Shown here piece after piece: positions 8,691 through 18,810 of a DNA stretch of 64,000 nt. The position numbers and the translations under genes are program-made. The notes under the pieces are model-generated. The model had not been told where the DNA came from and searched no databases. It was given only the letters and a program-made list of their open reading frames with translations. Position 1 is the stretch's first letter, and each line of letters opens with the position of its first letter. Source of the DNA: Enterovibrio coralii (GTDB taxonomy: Bacteria > Pseudomonadota > Gammaproteobacteria > Enterobacterales > Vibrionaceae); contig NZ_LNTY01000039.1 in assembly GCF_001559595.1 (NCBI RefSeq), positions 18,234 through 82,233 on the forward strand. Direction: 5' to 3'.

Positions 8691-9901
8691 TTAGCTGTTT
8701 GCACGTTTAACGACAACTGCCGTTCCCATGCCGCCACCGATACATAGCGAAGCTACACCGTATGTACCTTCGCGTTTTTCCAGTTCGTGGATCAAGGAGA
8801 CCAAAACGCGGTTCCCTGATGCGCCGAGTGGGTGACCCAATGCAATTGCGCCACCGTTTACATTTGCTTTTTCCAAAATGGCCTCAGGGGTCACTTTGTG
8901 CGTGTCCGCCAATTGGTGAACAACACCCAGTGCCTGAGCAGCAAAGGCTTCATTGAGCTCGAACAGATCCATATCGGAAATCGACAACTCTGCTTTTTTC
9001 AGAGCTTCGGTTACTGCACCCACAGGGCCAAGGCCCATGATTTTCGGATCTAACCCAACTTGTGCGTAGCTGGTGATTTCAGCCAGCGGCTTGAGACCAA
9101 GACGCTGAACTGCAGATTCTGACGCGACGATAATGGCACTTGCACCGTCGTTAAGGCCGGAAGCATTACCTGCAGTGACCGTACCTTCACGGTCGAATGC
9201 CGGGCGAAGCTTCGCCAGACCTTCTTGTGTGCAGTCTGCTTTTGGATATTCGTCAGTATCAAAAGAAACAGTTTGGCGACGTTGCTTCACTTCAACAGGC
9301 ACGATTTCATCTTTGAATCGACCTGCTTCAATCGCAGCAACGGCTTTTTGTTGGCTTTGCTGAGCGTACGCATCTTGTTGCTCGCGGCTTAAACCGACCA
9401 GCTTCGCAACGTTTTCTGCGGTAACACCCATGTGGTATTGGTTGTAGACGTCAGTCAAACCGTCATTGATCAGCAGATCTTTGAGCTGATATCGCCCATT
9501 TTTTGTCCGCCACGAAGAGAGCCCGAAGCAGCAAAAGGAATTTGAGACATGTTTTCTACGCCGGCAGCAACGACAACGTCGGCATCGCCACAGCGAATGT
9601 GAGCAACGGCATCCATGACCGCTTTCATGCCACTGCCACACACCATATTGATGGCGTATGCAGGCACAGTTTCCGGCAGACCCGCGAAGATAGCTGCCTG
9701 ACGGCCAATGCCCATGCCTTGGCCTGCTGAAACGACGTTACCCAAGATAACTTCGTTGACCGCATCTGGTGCGATGTTGCCTGCTTCCAACGCGCCTTTA
9801 ATGGCGACAGCAGCAAGTTCACCTGCAGGTGTGTCTTTCAATGAACCTGTGAACGCGCCAAGAGGAGTACGCTTGGCTGCAACGATATACACTTTTTCCA
9901 T
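8691..9901 (-). CDS. phaA: Acetyl-CoA acetyltransferase (beta-ketothiolase), frameshifted in this sequence
   Basis: Condenses two acetyl-CoA to acetoacetyl-CoA, the first step of PHB synthesis. The restored protein is about 403 residues with acyl-enzyme Cys88 (NMVCGSGM), His357 (IALGHPLGASG) and Cys387 (CIGGGMG). One base is missing near 9488: minus-strand GATATCAGCTC should read GATATCCAGCTC, joining GGQKMGDI to QLKDLLINDG. ATG at 9901 has AAGGGAAAGG upstream. Both halves are otherwise highly conserved, so a sequencing slip is more likely than a pseudogene. Between phaB and the phasin. Confidence 0.93.
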
Positions 9902-9917
9902 GTGAACCTTTCCCTTC

Positions 9918-10658
9918 TTAGTTCATGTACAGGCCGCCGTTGACCGACAGCGTTTCCCCAGTAATGTACGCGCCAGCATCACCTGCAAGGTAAGCGACGG
10001 CATCGGCAATCTCTTCCGGACGAGCAAGACGCTTCATTGGAATTTCAGCCTTGATAGATTCAAGCACTTCATCGCGCATTGCTTCTACCATTGGGGTTGC
10101 TGTGTAGCCAGGGGCAACAACGTTTGCCGTAACGCCATATCTCGCACCTTCAAATGCCAGTGCTTTGGTAAAACCAATCATGCCAGCTTTTGCTGCAGAA
10201 TAGTTGGTTTGACCAAACTGACCTTTAAGACCGTTAACAGAAGAGATATTAACAACACGACAACCGCCTTTTTCGCACATAGCTGCAAAGAGAGGTTGGG
10301 TTACATTGAAAAGGCTATTGAGGTTTGTATCGATAACAGCACGCCAGTTCTCAGCGGCCATTTTTTTGAACAGACCATCACGAGTGATACCCGCATTGTT
10401 AACGAGCACGTCGATGGTGCCTTCTTCCTCAAGAAGTTTTGGCAGACGCTCCGCACATTCCTCTGTGTTGGTGACGTCCAGTTCGAATAAGCGCACTTGG
10501 TCTGAATTGAAATTTTTCTCTTCAAACCACTGCTCAGCACATTGCAGGTTTCCGGTGAAGTAGGTTGCAATCACGCGATAGCCCTGACTTACCAACTTTT
10601 CTGTGATCGCTGAGCCGATACCACCTTTCGAACCGGTGATGAGCGCGAGTTTCTTCAT
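9918..10658 (-). CDS. phaB: Acetoacetyl-CoA reductase
   Basis: 246 residues from the ATG at 10658, preceded by GGAG at good spacing; two upstream in-frame starts are less likely. NADPH-dependent short-chain dehydrogenase that makes (R)-3-hydroxybutyryl-CoA for PhaC. Visible: N-terminal Rossmann motif TGSKGGIGSAI, NNAGITRD, the catalytic Ser with YSAAK (Tyr/Lys), and the C-terminal GYTATPMVEAM region of the PhaB/FabG family. First gene of the pha operon, 17 bp from phaA, which separates it from housekeeping fabG. Confidence 0.94.
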   Translation of the reverse strand: MKKLALITGSKGGIGSAITEKLVSQGYRVIATYFTGNLQCAEQWFEEKNFNSDQVRLFELDVTNTEECAERLPKLLEEEGTIDVLVNNAGITRDGLFKKMAAENWRAVIDTNLNSLFNVTQPLFAAMCEKGGCRVVNISSVNGLKGQFGQTNYSAAKAGMIGFTKALAFEGARYGVTANVVAPGYTATPMVEAMRDEVLESIKAEIPMKRLARPEEIADAVAYLAGDAGAYITGETLSVNGGLYMN

Positions 10659-10763
10659 TGATGACTCCATTCTTAACAACAAGCATTAATTTGACCCCTG
10701 TAACTGCATCTGGAAGTCCAAAAATACAGGCACCGATATGTTTTGTTTTTAGCGCATAAGGGT

Positions 10764-10792
10764 TGAGACTAAGGAAACTCATTTTAGTCTCA
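10764..10792. promoter_or_regulatory. Inverted repeat upstream of the pha operon
   Basis: Perfect 9-bp arms TGAGACTAA and TTAGTCTCA separated by 11 bp, about 105-135 bp upstream of the phaB start. It has the shape of a repressor or activator operator. No family assignment is possible from sequence. Confidence 0.45.
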
Positions 10793-11202
10793 GAATAAGA
10801 TAAATTATTATTATGGCGATTTTGTGACCACCGAGATTAAAGATATACAATCTTTTGAGTAAGGCAAAACGAATGGCGGGAGAATTATCGAAACAAGATC
10901 TCGATCCACAATATCACCCCAAAAGTTAACTCGATGTTAAATTTCGGTATTTATTGTGTTTTATTTATGGATTTTCTTTGTTTTTGATAATCACAAAGGA
11001 AAAGTGTTGCGATTTAGATGGGCAATTTCCTTCCATTTGTGTGTTCAAAAAACAATCACAAATAGTTAAGAAATAAACTGAGAAATTGGCAAACTAAATA
11101 TCAGAATAATTGACCAAAGTCTCAGCTTTATAGTGTCGTTTGTACGGTAAGGTGGTCAGCTAAACTGGTGAAAAAGCTGAATAATCCTTAACCAATGCGG
11201 TG
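10793..11202. other. Gene-free AT-rich stretch upstream of phaB, downstream of csdE
   Basis: 410 bp, strongly AT-rich. Both flanking genes are on the minus strand, so this holds the csdE 3' end and presumably the pha promoter. I see no credible ORF, no terminator with a T tract and no RNA gene here. Confidence 0.6.
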
Positions 11203-11625
11203 TTAAATAGTGCGAAGTTGCTCGATAATCGAATAAATTCCGTTGCTACGAGATTCGCTTAAGTGATTCATGAGATCCATCGATTTAAAGTATTCGTCAA
11301 AATGAAATGACTGAATTTCTTCGCGCGATCTCCCTTCAACAGCGGCAAGAATTATTGTTAACAACCCTTTAACAATGCGCGCATCTGAATCTGCCGAAAA
11401 ATAAAATCGGTGTTCTTTTTCCTGCATGGAAAGCCACACTTTGCTTTCGCAACCCGTCACAGGAATGCTTTGTGCTTTTAGTTCATCACTCATTGCAGGA
11501 AGCTTTTTCCCCAATTGAATGACCAAGCGATATTTATCTTCCCAAGAGCGACAGTTTCCCATTTGTTCAAGGATATTGTCGCTGGTGATCTCGGTGCCGA
11601 AAGGATGGGCAGAAAATGACGTCAT
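11203..11625 (-). CDS. csdE: Cysteine desulfuration protein, SufE-like
   Basis: 140 residues. Accepts persulfide sulfur from CsdA on the conserved cysteine in VTGCESKVWL and passes it on, in E. coli toward TcdA-dependent tRNA modification. SufE fold seen in EDKYRLVIQLGKKLPAM, then GLLTIILAAVEGRS. It lies 15 bp after the csdA stop, forming the csdA-csdE pair as in E. coli. It is distinguished from SufE by this neighbourhood rather than by sequence alone. Confidence 0.92.
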   Translation of the reverse strand: MTSFSAHPFGTEITSDNILEQMGNCRSWEDKYRLVIQLGKKLPAMSDELKAQSIPVTGCESKVWLSMQEKEHRFYFSADSDARIVKGLLTIILAAVEGRSREEIQSFHFDEYFKSMDLMNHLSESRSNGIYSIIEQLRTI

Positions 11626-11640
11626 GATAATGTGCCGTAT

Positions 11641-12863
11641 TTAGAGTAAGTCGCAGGCTTTTTGTATCGCAGCAATGCAGCGATCTATTTCTTCCTCTGT
11701 ATTATACAAAGCAATTGAGACGCGCACACATCCGTTAATCGCCAGCGCATCCATTAAAGGGTGAGCGCAATGGTGTCCAGAGCGAACGGCGATACCTTGC
11801 TGATCGAGCAGTGTAGCAATGTCGGAGTGATGAACGCCTTCGACATCAAACGCAACCACGCTGGCGTGTGGCTGCAGACCGATAATGCGCAGGTCATCAA
11901 TGTCTTTAATGCCGTCTACCAGTCGATGTTGAAGCGTGCTGATGTGCTTTTCGGCTTCAAGGCGATCAATCTCGTTGTACCAATTGATGCTTCCGCCAGA
12001 GCAATTGCGCCGGCAACGTTTGGTGTGCCTGCTTCGAATTTTGCTGGTGAAGCAGCAAAGTGTGTACCGCTGAAGCTGACTTTTTCTACCATCTTTCCGC
12101 CGCCATGCCAAGGTGGCATTGCATCGAGAAGTGAAGGCTTGCCATAGAGCGCGCCAATGCCTGCGGGAGCAAAGAGTTTATGACCAGAGAATACGTAGAA
12201 ATCAGCATCTAGCTCGGACAGGTTCACGGTCTCATGCACAACAGCTTGCGCACCATCAACCACTACTACAGCACCGACGGAATGGGCTTTTTGGATTACG
12301 GCCTCAATCGGGTTTCGTGTGCCGGTCACATTGCTAACATGGCCAATAGCAACCAGTTTGGTTTTCTCGCTAAGCAGTGTTTCGAACACTGTGAGGTCTA
12401 GCGTACAAGTCGTCGGATCAACGGGCCACTTTACAATGGTGGCACCTGTCTGCTCGGCGACGATCTGCCAAGGTACGATATTGGCGTGATGTTCCATTTC
12501 ACTGACGATGATCTCATCGCCCGCTTTCACGTTCTGTCTTGCATAGCTCTGTGCGATGAGATTCAGTGCTTCCGTTGCGCCGCGCGTCCAGACAATGCCT
12601 CTAACGGGTGCACCAAGAAAGTCAGCCACGGTTTTACGTGCTGCTTCGAAACGGTTTGTTGCAGCAGTTGTCAGTGCATGAGAGCCACGGTGCACATTCG
12701 CAGTGGCACCAGAGTAGTATTGGCTGATCGCGTCGATGACCTGCTTCGGCTTTTGAGAGGTAGCAGCACTGTCGAGGTACACCAAAGGCTGCTGGCTCGC
12801 ATGGTGGCTTAGTGAAGGAAACGCTTGGCGAATCGCTTCAATTTCAAAAGGACGCGTTGTCAT
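11641..12863 (-). CDS. csdA: Cysteine desulfurase CsdA, frameshifted in this sequence
   Basis: PLP enzyme taking sulfur from cysteine as a protein persulfide for CsdE. Restored length about 407 residues. Visible: YLDSAATSQKP, EMEHHANIVPWQ, VDGAQAVVHE, PLP lysine in FSGHKLFAPAGIGALYG, and active-site Cys in VRSGHHCAHPLM. One base is lost near 11988: minus-strand GAAGCATCAATTGG should have an extra base to give AEAINWYNEID. ATG at 12863 (MTTRPFEIEAI) is preferred; an upstream TTG at 12872 is also open. The gcvB terminator lies just upstream. Confidence 0.92.
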
Positions 12864-12992
12864 TGTCGGCAAATCACTTAAAACAGAACGGAACAGGCAG
12901 GAATGATCGCTTTTCTGTCGAGTTAACTCAAGTGAAAGTCAGCGTATTGGCGCTTGGCAGGCGGATTCAGGTAGGATGGGGAATCAAAAGAT

Positions 12993-13169
12993 AAAAAAAA
13001 GCACCGAGTTTTCACTCAGTGCTACGACAAATCATTTGATAGATCGGATTCAAAATACAGCAAGTATTAGGGTAGCAATCACTACCGGGTTCTGGCATTA
13101 GCCAAAAATATGCAAACACAACATCGCAACCACAAAGAGAGATTCGCAAAAATGCGGGCTTTGCGTTGC
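12993..13169 (-). ncRNA. gcvB: GcvB small regulatory RNA
   Basis: Hfq-dependent sRNA that represses amino-acid and peptide transport mRNAs. It is divergent from gcvA, as in E. coli. The minus strand carries the conserved G/U-rich seed (GTGGTTGCGATGTTGTGTTT, within 13112-13134), closely resembling region R1 of enteric GcvB. It ends at a terminator (GCACTGAGT-GAAA-ACTCGGTGC then T8, 12993-13022). A promoter with 17-bp spacing sits upstream, giving about 177 nt, a little shorter than the E. coli RNA. The exact 5' end is inferred from the -10. Confidence 0.9.
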
Positions 13170-13175
13170 GAGCAA

Positions 13176-13204
13176 ACTATAGGTTTTCTCTGGTGTCAGA
13201 ACAA
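13176..13204 (-). promoter_or_regulatory. Promoter of gcvB
   Basis: Minus strand: TTGTTC (-35, 13199-13204), 17-bp spacer, TATAGT (-10, 13176-13181). GcvA is the known activator of gcvB and its gene starts 52 bp away. Confidence 0.75.
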
Positions 13205-13256
13205 TGGACATTTTATAATGTTTTGCATTAGAAAAACTTATCATTAAGGGTGAAGA

Positions 13257-14162
13257 ATGGCCCGTCGATTACCTCCTCTAAATGCCCTGCGTGTGTTCGA
13301 AGCAGCCGCGCGCCACCTGAGTTTTACGCGTGCCGCGGAAGAGCTCTTTGTGACCCAAGCCGCGGTCAGTCATCAGATAAAAGCCTTAGAAGAATTTCTT
13401 GGTCTGAAACTATTCAGGCGCCGAAATCGCTCATTGCTTCTCACCGAAGAAGGGCAGGGTTATTTCCTCGATATCAAAGACATTTTGATTGCGTTGGCCG
13501 ATGCCACCGACCGGGTGTTGGAGCGCGGTGCAAAAGGGGCATTGACCATCAGTTTACCGCCAAGTTTCGCTATTCAATGGTTGGTACCAAGATTGGCTGA
13601 CTTCAACCAGCAACACCCTGAAATTGACGTGCGCATTAAAGCCGTGGATTTGGAAGACGGGTCATTGACTGACGACGTGGACGTGGCGATTTATTACGGG
13701 CGAGGAAATTGGCCGGGATTGCGCTGTGACGAGCTTTACCCAGAATTCTTATTGCCCGTTTGTAGTCCTGCGACACTGAGCAGCGCCAAGCCTTTGAATT
13801 GTTTGGAAGATCTCAAGCACCACACCTTGTTACACGATCGCTCGCGCAAAGATTGGAAAGCCTACGCCAAACACTACCAGATTAGTGACATTAATCTTAA
13901 CTATGGCCCGATTTTTAGTCATTCTGCCATGGTGTTGCAAGCGGCAGCCTTGGGGCAAGGCGTGGCATTGAGCAACAATGTGCTTGCGCAACCGGAATTA
14001 GAATCTGGTCGTTTGGTATGTCCGTTTGATCACTTCTTAATGAGTAAGAACGCTTTTTATCTGGTCAGCCAGCAAAAGGATGCCGACTCTGGACGCATCA
14101 GTGCGTTTCGTGAGTGGGTGCTGGCCAAAGCCGCCGCAGAACAGGAGAGCATTTCTGCATGA
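13257..14162 (+). CDS. gcvA: Glycine cleavage system transcriptional regulator GcvA
   Basis: 301 residues, LysR type. N-terminal ARRLPPLNALRVFEAAARHL, then SFTRAAEELFVTQAAVSHQI with the recognition helix, is near-identical to the GcvA signature; effector domain SLPPSFAIQWLVPRLADFNQ follows. Activates gcvTHP when glycine is abundant and drives gcvB. Divergent from gcvB and next to csdA, as in E. coli. Overlaps the following hydrolase gene by ATGA, so the two are probably co-transcribed. Confidence 0.95.
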   Translation: MARRLPPLNALRVFEAAARHLSFTRAAEELFVTQAAVSHQIKALEEFLGLKLFRRRNRSLLLTEEGQGYFLDIKDILIALADATDRVLERGAKGALTISLPPSFAIQWLVPRLADFNQQHPEIDVRIKAVDLEDGSLTDDVDVAIYYGRGNWPGLRCDELYPEFLLPVCSPATLSSAKPLNCLEDLKHHTLLHDRSRKDWKAYAKHYQISDINLNYGPIFSHSAMVLQAAALGQGVALSNNVLAQPELESGRLVCPFDHFLMSKNAFYLVSQQKDADSGRISAFREWVLAKAAAEQESISA

Positions 14163-14778
14163 ATCACGTGTTAATTGATGGCCCAGAAGAGGCCGCATAT
14201 ACCTTCATTTTCGCCCACGGCGCAGGGGCGGGCATGGATCATGATTTTATGGATGATGTCGCCAAGCGTATTGCCGCGCAGGACATTCGTGTTGTGCGTT
14301 TCAACTTCCCGTATATGGTCAAGCGTGCAGAAGACGGTAAGAAACGTCCACCCGATCGCGCGCCAAAGCTGCTTGATGCGTTTAACGCTGTGATTGAGGA
14401 ATATGCCAGTGAAAATACGGTCATCGGTGGTAAGTCCATGGGGGGACGGATGGCGAGTCATTTGTCTGACTCGAATAAGGTGAAAGGCATCGCGTGTCTT
14501 GGCTTTCCTTTCCACCCGCCAGGCAAACCAGAAAATGACAAAGGCGAACACCTGGCAACACTGGCAATGCCAACCCTGATTTTACAAGGTGAACGAGATA
14601 CATTTGGCAATCGTAGCGAGCTGGAAAACTATCCGCTTTCAGACAAGGTGGCACTGACGTTTATTCCTGATGGCGACCATAGTTTCAAGCACGAAAAGCC
14701 TCTGGCTATACAGAGGCCGACAATCGACAACTAGCAGCAGATAACATCGTGGCCTTTATCAAGCAGGTGTGCGCATGA
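14159..14778 (+). CDS. Predicted alpha/beta-fold hydrolase, frameshifted near its end
   Basis: About 206 residues when restored. Small alpha/beta hydrolase of the KANL3/Tex30-like family: HGAGAGMDHDFM oxyanion region, nucleophile Ser in GGKSMGGRMAS, acid in LQGERDTFGN, His in IPDGDHSFK. The substrate is unknown. Near 14694 a run of four A should be five; this turns the premature end into KASGYTEADNRQLAADNIVA and a stop at 14778 that overlaps the next ATG, as expected in a tight operon. Start ATG overlaps the gcvA stop. Confidence 0.85.
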
Positions 14779-15149
14779 CAGGAAGAAAAATCGCAGCGGT
14801 AGGTTGCATGGTGGCGGGTGTTGCCGTCGCGCTTGGCGCCTTTGCCGCACATGGCCTTAAAGCGCAACTGACGCCTTACGAGTTATCCATCGTTGAGAAA
14901 GGCGTGCAGTATCAATTTTGGCACGCCTTGGCACTTATTGGATTAGGGCTTTGGCAAGATGTCGCGCCTAAGCGTAGCCTTGTGGTGGCATCGTGCTTTA
15001 TTGGCGTCGGCATTTTGTGTTTTAGCTGCAGTTTATATGGCTTGGCACTCACCGATTGGCGGTGGTTGTGGCCAATTACGCCACTTGGTGGCACCAGCTT
15101 TCTTATTGGCTGGGGTATCGCTGCATGGTCTTTGTGGCGCAAAGCTTGA
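14775..15149 (+). CDS. ygdD: DUF423 family membrane protein (YgdD-like)
   Basis: 124 residues, four predicted membrane helices. AAVGCMVAGVAVALGAFAAH and HALALIGLGLW are typical of DUF423. Function unknown. In E. coli ygdD also sits between gcvA and rlmM, which supports the name. ATG at 14775 overlaps the stop of the preceding hydrolase; an in-frame GTG six bases earlier is possible. Confidence 0.88.
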   Translation: MTGRKIAAVGCMVAGVAVALGAFAAHGLKAQLTPYELSIVEKGVQYQFWHALALIGLGLWQDVAPKRSLVVASCFIGVGILCFSCSLYGLALTDWRWLWPITPLGGTSFLIGWGIAAWSLWRKA

Positions 15150-15210
15150 GTTGGAGGGGCTGCTTGACGATAATGGCGCGTTATTTTTACCAGGGTAGAA
15201 AAGGCCTAGC

Positions 15211-16278
15211 GTGAACCAGATTTTATTGTATTGCCGCCAAGGCTTTGAAAAAGAGTGTGCGGGTGAAATTCAGGACAAGGCAACGGAAGTCGAAGTGTAT
15301 GGTTTTCCTCGCGTGGAGAAGAACACCGGCTACGTGCTGTTTGAGTGTTACCAGCAAGGCGATGCAGAAAAACTGCTTCAGAAGTTGCCGCTGACGTCTC
15401 TGATTTTTGCGCGTCAAATGATTGCAGTGGTTGATACCCTAAGCGATCTTGACCCGGGCGACCGCATCTCGCCGATTCTGGCGTTGGGTGGTGAGTTGCC
15501 AAAATGTGGCGACGTGCGCGTGGAAACGCCGGACACAGCGCAAGCAAAAGAGCTGCTGAAATTCTGCCGTAAATTCACAGTGCCATTGCGTCAGGCTCTG
15601 CGTAAACGCGGCGTGTTGCTGGCAAAAGAAAATGCGAAGCAGCCTGTACTGCATGTTTGCTTTACCGCACCAGGTTGCTGCTTGGTGGGTTACTCACTGA
15701 GCAACAATAATTCGCCACACTACATGGGTATTCACCGTCTGAAGTTCCCACCAGAGGCACCAAGCCGTTCAACGCTGAAGCTGGAAGAAGCATTCCATGC
15801 TTTCATTCCACGTGAAGAGTGGGACGAGCGTTTGGCTCCGGGTATGTGGGCCGTTGACCTGGGCGCATGTCCGGGCGGTTGGACGTATCAACTGGTTAAG
15901 CGTTCTATGTTCGTTCACTCGGTGGATAACGGCGCAATGGCTGAAAGCCTGATGGAAACTGGTCAGGTGAAACACCACGCGGTGGACGGCTTTAAGTTTG
16001 AGCCACCAAGAAAGAACGTGACTTGGTTGGTGTGTGACATGATCGAAAAACCGTATCGTGTTGCTCAGCTTATGGGTGAGTGGCTGATTGCCGGTTGGGC
16101 GAAAGAAACCATCTTCAACCTTAAGTTGCCAATGAACCGCCGTTATGAGCAGGTAAAAGATGATCTGCAGAACTTGAAGAAGTTCTTGATCGAAAATGGC
16201 ATTCGCTTTGAGATGCAAGCGAAACACCTCTATCACGACCGTGAAGAAGTGACTGTTCACATTCGCGTGATCAAATAA
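15211..16278 (+). CDS. rlmM: 23S rRNA (cytidine-2498-2'-O)-methyltransferase
   Basis: 355 residues, GTG start. RlmM methylates the ribose of C2498 in 23S rRNA before ribosome assembly. An N-terminal THUMP-like region is followed by a Rossmann methyltransferase with the SAM loop [18 protein letters not shown] at about residue 215 and [11 protein letters not shown]. Length and sequence fit E. coli RlmM (YgdE). Last gene of the gcvA-ygdD-rlmM run and followed by a terminator. Confidence 0.96.
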   Translation: MNQILLYCRQGFEKECAGEIQDKATEVEVYGFPRVEKNTGYVLFECYQQGDAEKLLQKLPLTSLIFARQMIAVVDTLSDLDPGDRISPILALGGELPKCGDVRVETPDTAQAKELLKFCRKFTVPLRQALRKRGVLLAKENAKQPVLHVCFTAPGCCLVGYSLSNNNSPHYMGIHRLKFPPEAPSRSTLKLEEAFHAFIPREEWDERLAPGMWAVDLGACPGGWTYQLVKRSMFVHSVDNGAMAESLMETGQVKHHAVDGFKFEPPRKNVTWLVCDMIEKPYRVAQLMGEWLIAGWAKETIFNLKLPMNRRYEQVKDDLQNLKKFLIENGIRFEMQAKHLYHDREEVTVHIRVIK

Positions 16279-16307
16279 GAAAAAGGCAGCTTAGGCTGCC
16301 TTTTTTC
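16279..16307. terminator. Terminator after rlmM, possibly bidirectional
   Basis: AAAAAGGCAGC-TTAG-GCTGCCTTTTTT hairpin between convergent rlmM (+) and xni (-). Confidence 0.88.
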
Positions 16308-16336
16308 ATTTCTGTGCCCTGTTATTTACCAGTTAG

Positions 16337-17109
16337 CTAAGCACTTGGGTTGAAGCGGATATCCTGCAAGTTGAACCCAAGCGTAATGTCGGTTTTGAGT
16401 GTCGCAACCTGCTTGCAGCGAAGGGCTAACGCTTCGTTGCCATCAAGCTTTTTGTGCCATTTGGGCTCAACGTCATCGGCGGCAAACAACTGCTCCAAGG
16501 TGCCATAACGTTGCAGTAAGGTGGATGCGGTTTTAGGGCCAATGCCTGGCACGCCCGAAACACCGCTTGAGCTTATCCCCACCAAGCCCCAGTAATCGGT
16601 AAGCTGAGAGGCAAGCACGGAAAACTCTTTCTCGATAAATGGCGTATCCAGCCAGCGCTGCTGGAAATAATCGCGAATACGGATGGTAGGGTGCAGCAGT
16701 TGGCAATAGCCTTGTCCGTTGAGATGATGGTCACTTGCCCATTGTGACTCGCTATTTTCATCGCAAGCGTTGCAATCATATCGTCTGCTTCATCGCCAGA
16801 GGACAGCAGTGAGTCAATGCCCATGTCCCAAAACGCATCCTGAATTTTATCCAGTCCTTGCTGAAGAGCTTCAGGCATTGGCTTTCTGCCTTGCTTGTAT
16901 TCAGGTACCAATTCTGCGCGCCATCCTCTGTCTTGCTCGGCATGATCGAACACGGCAACCATGTGAGAGGGTTCGGCCTCTTTGATGATTTTGTTCAGAG
17001 CACGGCAGCAAACTTGCGCTGCACCTGCAATGTCGTCCGGGTTCGGTTGCGCGGCATGGACGCGACGGATGAGGTTCATGGCATCAATGATGACAAGATG
17101 AATTGACAT
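16337..17109 (-). CDS. xni: Flap endonuclease Xni, frameshifted in this sequence
   Basis: About 257 residues restored (E. coli Xni 251). FEN-family 5' nuclease related to the DNA polymerase I small domain; acts on flaps in replication and repair. Visible: N-terminal VIIDAMNLIRRVH, acidic cluster in SSGDEADDMIATLA, and the helix-hairpin-helix SGVPGIGPKTASTLL. Near 16710 a plus-strand CC should be CCC, joining IISTDK to GYCQLLHPTIRIRDYFQQRW and on to the C-terminal part. Without this the metal-site and HhH halves are separated. Confidence 0.92.
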
Positions 17110-17179
17110 GGATTACCCAAAAAGAATGGCTGATACGGCCATTCTAATTTGTTGGAAGATAAATGAAAGGAGGTTTTCG

Positions 17180-18550
17180 CTATCGGCCGCCTGAGCCTTG
17201 AACGATCTCGTAGCATGGCACGTAAGCCGTACCGGGCAGTTTCATGCGCTGTTGTTCGACAAAACCACGCAGGAGCTTGTCCATTTTCTTCATCAGTACG
17301 GCGTCGCCGTTGATTTTAAATGGTCCATGACGCTCAATTTCGCGAATACCTTCTTCTTTCACGTTACCCGCAACGATGCCCGAGAAGGCTTGGCGAAGCG
17401 CGGATGCCAAAAGCTCTGGTCGTTGGTTCATGTGCAGATCAAGGTTTGCCATGTTCTCGTGGGTTGGCTCAAACGGCAGCTGGAATTCAGGTGCAATTTT
17501 GAGTGACCAGTTGAACGAGTAAGCATCACCGGTTGATTGACGGTGTTCTTTTACGGCAGGCATGCCTTGCTTAATGATGCGCGCCACCTTGGCAGGATCA
17601 TCAACAACGATTTCATAATACTTGGTGGCTTCTTCGCCGAGCACGTCACGGATGAACTCGTCGATGACGCGGAAGTAGTTGGCACTTTCTTTTGGCCCTG
17701 TTAGCACCACTGGCATCGGCTGATCTGCATTGTCTGGATGCATCAAGATACCGAGCAAGTAAAGCAGCTCTTCGGCCGTACCTGCACCACCTGGGAAGAT
17801 GATGATGGCATGGCCCATGCGGACAAAGGCTTCCAAGCGTTTTTCAATATCCGGCATGATCACCAGTTCATTGACGATAGGGTTTGGTGGCTCAGCCGCG
17901 ATGATGGATGGCTCAGTCAGACCCAAGAATCGTCCACCTTTCACACGCTGTTTCGCATGACCAATGGCCGCCCCTTTCATAGGGCCTTCCATCGCACCGG
18001 GTCCACAGCCTGTGCAGACGTTTAGCTCTCGAAGCCCCAATTCATTACCGACTTCACGGGTGTATTGGTATTCGATGGCATTGATAGAGTGACCGCCCCA
18101 ACACACCACCAAGTTCGGATCTTTGCCTGGCACCAACGCTTTTGCGTTACGCAAGATATCAAATATCAGGTTGGTGATATGGCTGGAGTTGGTCAGGTTG
18201 AACACTTTGGCGTGCTCAAGCTGAACGTTCACGTGAATGATGTCACGCAACACGGAAAACATGTGCTCTTGAATACCACGGATAATTCGCCCATCCACAA
18301 AGGCATGCTCTGGCGGGTTGATCAGTTCAAGCTTCACACCACGCTCTCGGCGCATAACGCGGATATCGAACGATTTGTATTGCTCTAAAAGCTCCTTGGA
18401 GCTGTCCGTGTGACTGCCAGAATTGAGAACGGCGAGCGAGCAGTTGCGATACAAGCGGTACAGGTCGCTTTTCGCTGTGTCTTTGAGTCTGTCGACTTCC
18501 AGTTGAGAGAGAAGATCCATGGCCCCGACTGGGCTGATGTGCGTGATCAT
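17180..18550 (-). CDS. ppnN: Nucleotide 5'-monophosphate nucleosidase PpnN
   Basis: 456 residues from the ATG at 18550, which has an almost perfect AGGAGGTGACT ribosome site. LOG-family enzyme (YgdH) that cleaves nucleoside monophosphates to base and ribose 5-phosphate and is stimulated by (p)ppGpp in E. coli. Central LOG motifs: [19 protein letters not shown] and [20 protein letters not shown]-terminal regulatory domain [16 protein letters not shown]-terminus [20 protein letters not shown] matches the family. Located near queF/syd as in E. coli. Confidence 0.95.
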   Translation of the reverse strand: MITHISPVGAMDLLSQLEVDRLKDTAKSDLYRLYRNCSLAVLNSGSHTDSSKELLEQYKSFDIRVMRRERGVKLELINPPEHAFVDGRIIRGIQEHMFSVLRDIIHVNVQLEHAKVFNLTNSSHITNLIFDILRNAKALVPGKDPNLVVCWGGHSINAIEYQYTREVGNELGLRELNVCTGCGPGAMEGPMKGAAIGHAKQRVKGGRFLGLTEPSIIAAEPPNPIVNELVIMPDIEKRLEAFVRMGHAIIIFPGGAGTAEELLYLLGILMHPDNADQPMPVVLTGPKESANYFRVIDEFIRDVLGEEATKYYEIVVDDPAKVARIIKQGMPAVKEHRQSTGDAYSFNWSLKIAPEFQLPFEPTHENMANLDLHMNQRPELLASALRQAFSGIVAGNVKEEGIREIERHGPFKINGDAVLMKKMDKLLRGFVEQQRMKLPGTAYVPCYEIVQGSGGR

Positions 18551-18810
18551 AGTCACCTCCTGTGCAGAGAAACACACTTTGGAAAGAGAGAGGCGTTCTT
18601 AGGACACCATTTCGTTTATCGTTTCGTTGTTAGTAATGGCTGGGGGCATCCCCAAAAAAATCAGTGTGTTAATTAAACATACACATAGATATAGGGTTTA
18701 GCCAGTTCTGGGTCACAAAAGAGAATGCTGTAAGGTAAACGACACGTGAAACAGGTGATAGGTCACAGACCTGGACCAAACTCACAGCAGTGAGTCTGGG
18801 AGGGAAGGGG

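Noticed and set aside
10534..10782. 82-residue minus-strand ORF across the phaB start
   Set aside because: Overlaps phaB in another frame and has no recognisable domain; upstream part lies in the pha control region.
1174..10792. Integrated mobile element carrying the two cassettes
   Set aside because: No integrase, transposase, tRNA target, direct repeats or attachment site seen at the borders.
18640..18665. Terminator-like GGGGGCATCCCC next to A7
   Set aside because: In neither direction is the stem followed by a T tract; on the minus strand the T run precedes the stem.
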